Source: Margaritispora aquatica (Eukaryota > Ascomycota > Leotiomycetes > Helotiales > Discinellaceae). From it: a stretch of 64,000 nucleotides of DNA. This document shows, piece after piece, positions 63,461 to 64,000 of this stretch. The stretch lies in contig VJWN01000005.1 in assembly GCA_007644065.1 (NCBI GenBank), positions 868,001-932,000 on the forward strand, written 5' to 3'. The position numbers and the translations under genes were made by a program. The notes beneath the pieces were generated by a model. That model was not told the origin of the DNA, searched no databases, and saw only the letters and a program-made list of their open reading frames with translations. Each line of letters starts with the position of its first letter. Position 1 is the first letter of the stretch.

Positions 63461-64000
63461 ATAATACATACCCCATTTCGTATCTCTCATCCCAGCTCGC
63501 ACGCATTGCATTGCGGTAACGGACCTTCCTCATGAAAATCATTTTCTTTTGGGTGCCGAATCAATGTGATGTGATGTGATGTGATATCGATAATCGATAT
63601 CGAAACCGATCATCATATCACGAAATGAAATGCCGAACCAGGGTCCTGAAAACCCTCACCTCAACAATCTCCTCTCCACTCTACTCCGTTCCCTCGCCTA
63701 CCTATCCACCGAGATCTCCGTCCCTCGTCTTTCTTCTCTTGAGCTTGCTTACTTACATACTTACCTCCGTATGATTACTTCAGTAATTACTTTCTTCAAT
63801 CAAGCCTTCCTTGACGTGCTCAAAGCTCAAAAGGAACCTAGTCCTTGTCCTGGTCCTTGTCTCCGTGCTTGCTTGCCTTGCCTGTCGGCCAGCCACCCGT
63901 ATCGACGATCATTGATCACTGATGAGAAATGAGGAAGCCTCATTTCAGATCTCGTCTAAGTGCTCCAGATTCGATCGTTGGTGTACCGAGGAGTTGAAGG

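Larger units (their letters stand above)
58437..64000. other. 5.6 kb gene-free region upstream of the Zn2Cys6 gene, to window end
   Basis: No frame longer than about 130 codons and none with recognisable content on either strand. The region is dense in simple repeats (CTTGC, GGA, poly-G, CCCAT, GGTC/GACC, CAGA, AGATATCAA, GATAC, TGATG). It probably includes the long promoter and 5' leader of the transcription factor gene. An upstream gene may start beyond the window. Confidence 0.55.

Overview
This is nuclear DNA from a filamentous ascomycete (Pezizomycotina). Genes carry short spliceosomal introns (about 45-160 nt, GTRNGT donors, CTAAC/CTGAC branch sites, YAG acceptors). The gene content is fungal: a Zn2Cys6 regulator, an Mnn9-type mannan polymerase subunit, Shr3, Pex4, a 2EXR protein, a NIS1-like secreted protein and Ser/Thr-rich cell-wall proteins. 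A Leotiomycete is my best guess from overall style, but the sequence does not prove it. I see 23 protein loci (one a pseudogene, one with an in-frame stop), no rRNA or tRNA genes, no intact transposon and no CRISPR array. All splice sites were assigned by eye, from reading-frame continuity.

Layout. 1-20 kb: a PTPA-type PP2A activator (cut by the window edge), a membrane-anchored aspartic-protease-like protein with an in-frame TAG, a Ser/Thr-rich GPI-type wall protein, a phenol-hydroxylase-type FAD monooxygenase, a dihydropyrimidinase/hydantoinase, a NIS1-like effector candidate, a cysteine-less thioredoxin-like protein, a secreted Ser/Thr-rich protein with a C-terminal PAN/apple-like domain, and a Ser/Pro-rich conserved protein. 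20-38 kb: Mnn9-type mannosyltransferase, Pex4, a large Ser/Pro-rich basic protein, a five-exon mitochondrial protein of unknown function, and an intron-dense ALY/Yra1 mRNA export factor. 39-44.2 kb: four tandem same-strand BTB/POZ paralogues with a shared intron position, one of them broken. 44.4-51.5 kb: a membrane SRPBCC-fold protein, Shr3, a 2EXR protein and a cysteine-rich single-pass membrane protein. 56.3-58.4 kb: a Zn2Cys6 transcription factor resembling the PRO1/NosA/ADV-1 group, flanked by about 4.9 kb and 5.5 kb of gene-free, microsatellite-dense DNA.

Themes. Several loci concern the cell surface and secretion (GPI mucin, PAN protein, NIS1-like protein, aspartic-protease-like receptor, Cys-rich membrane protein, Mnn9, Shr3). 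The genes do not form one biosynthetic cluster. The most distinctive local structure is the BTB array, a young gene family undergoing duplication, divergence and decay. The aspartic-protease-like gene with its TAG, and the cysteine-less thioredoxin-like protein, are the next most unusual items.
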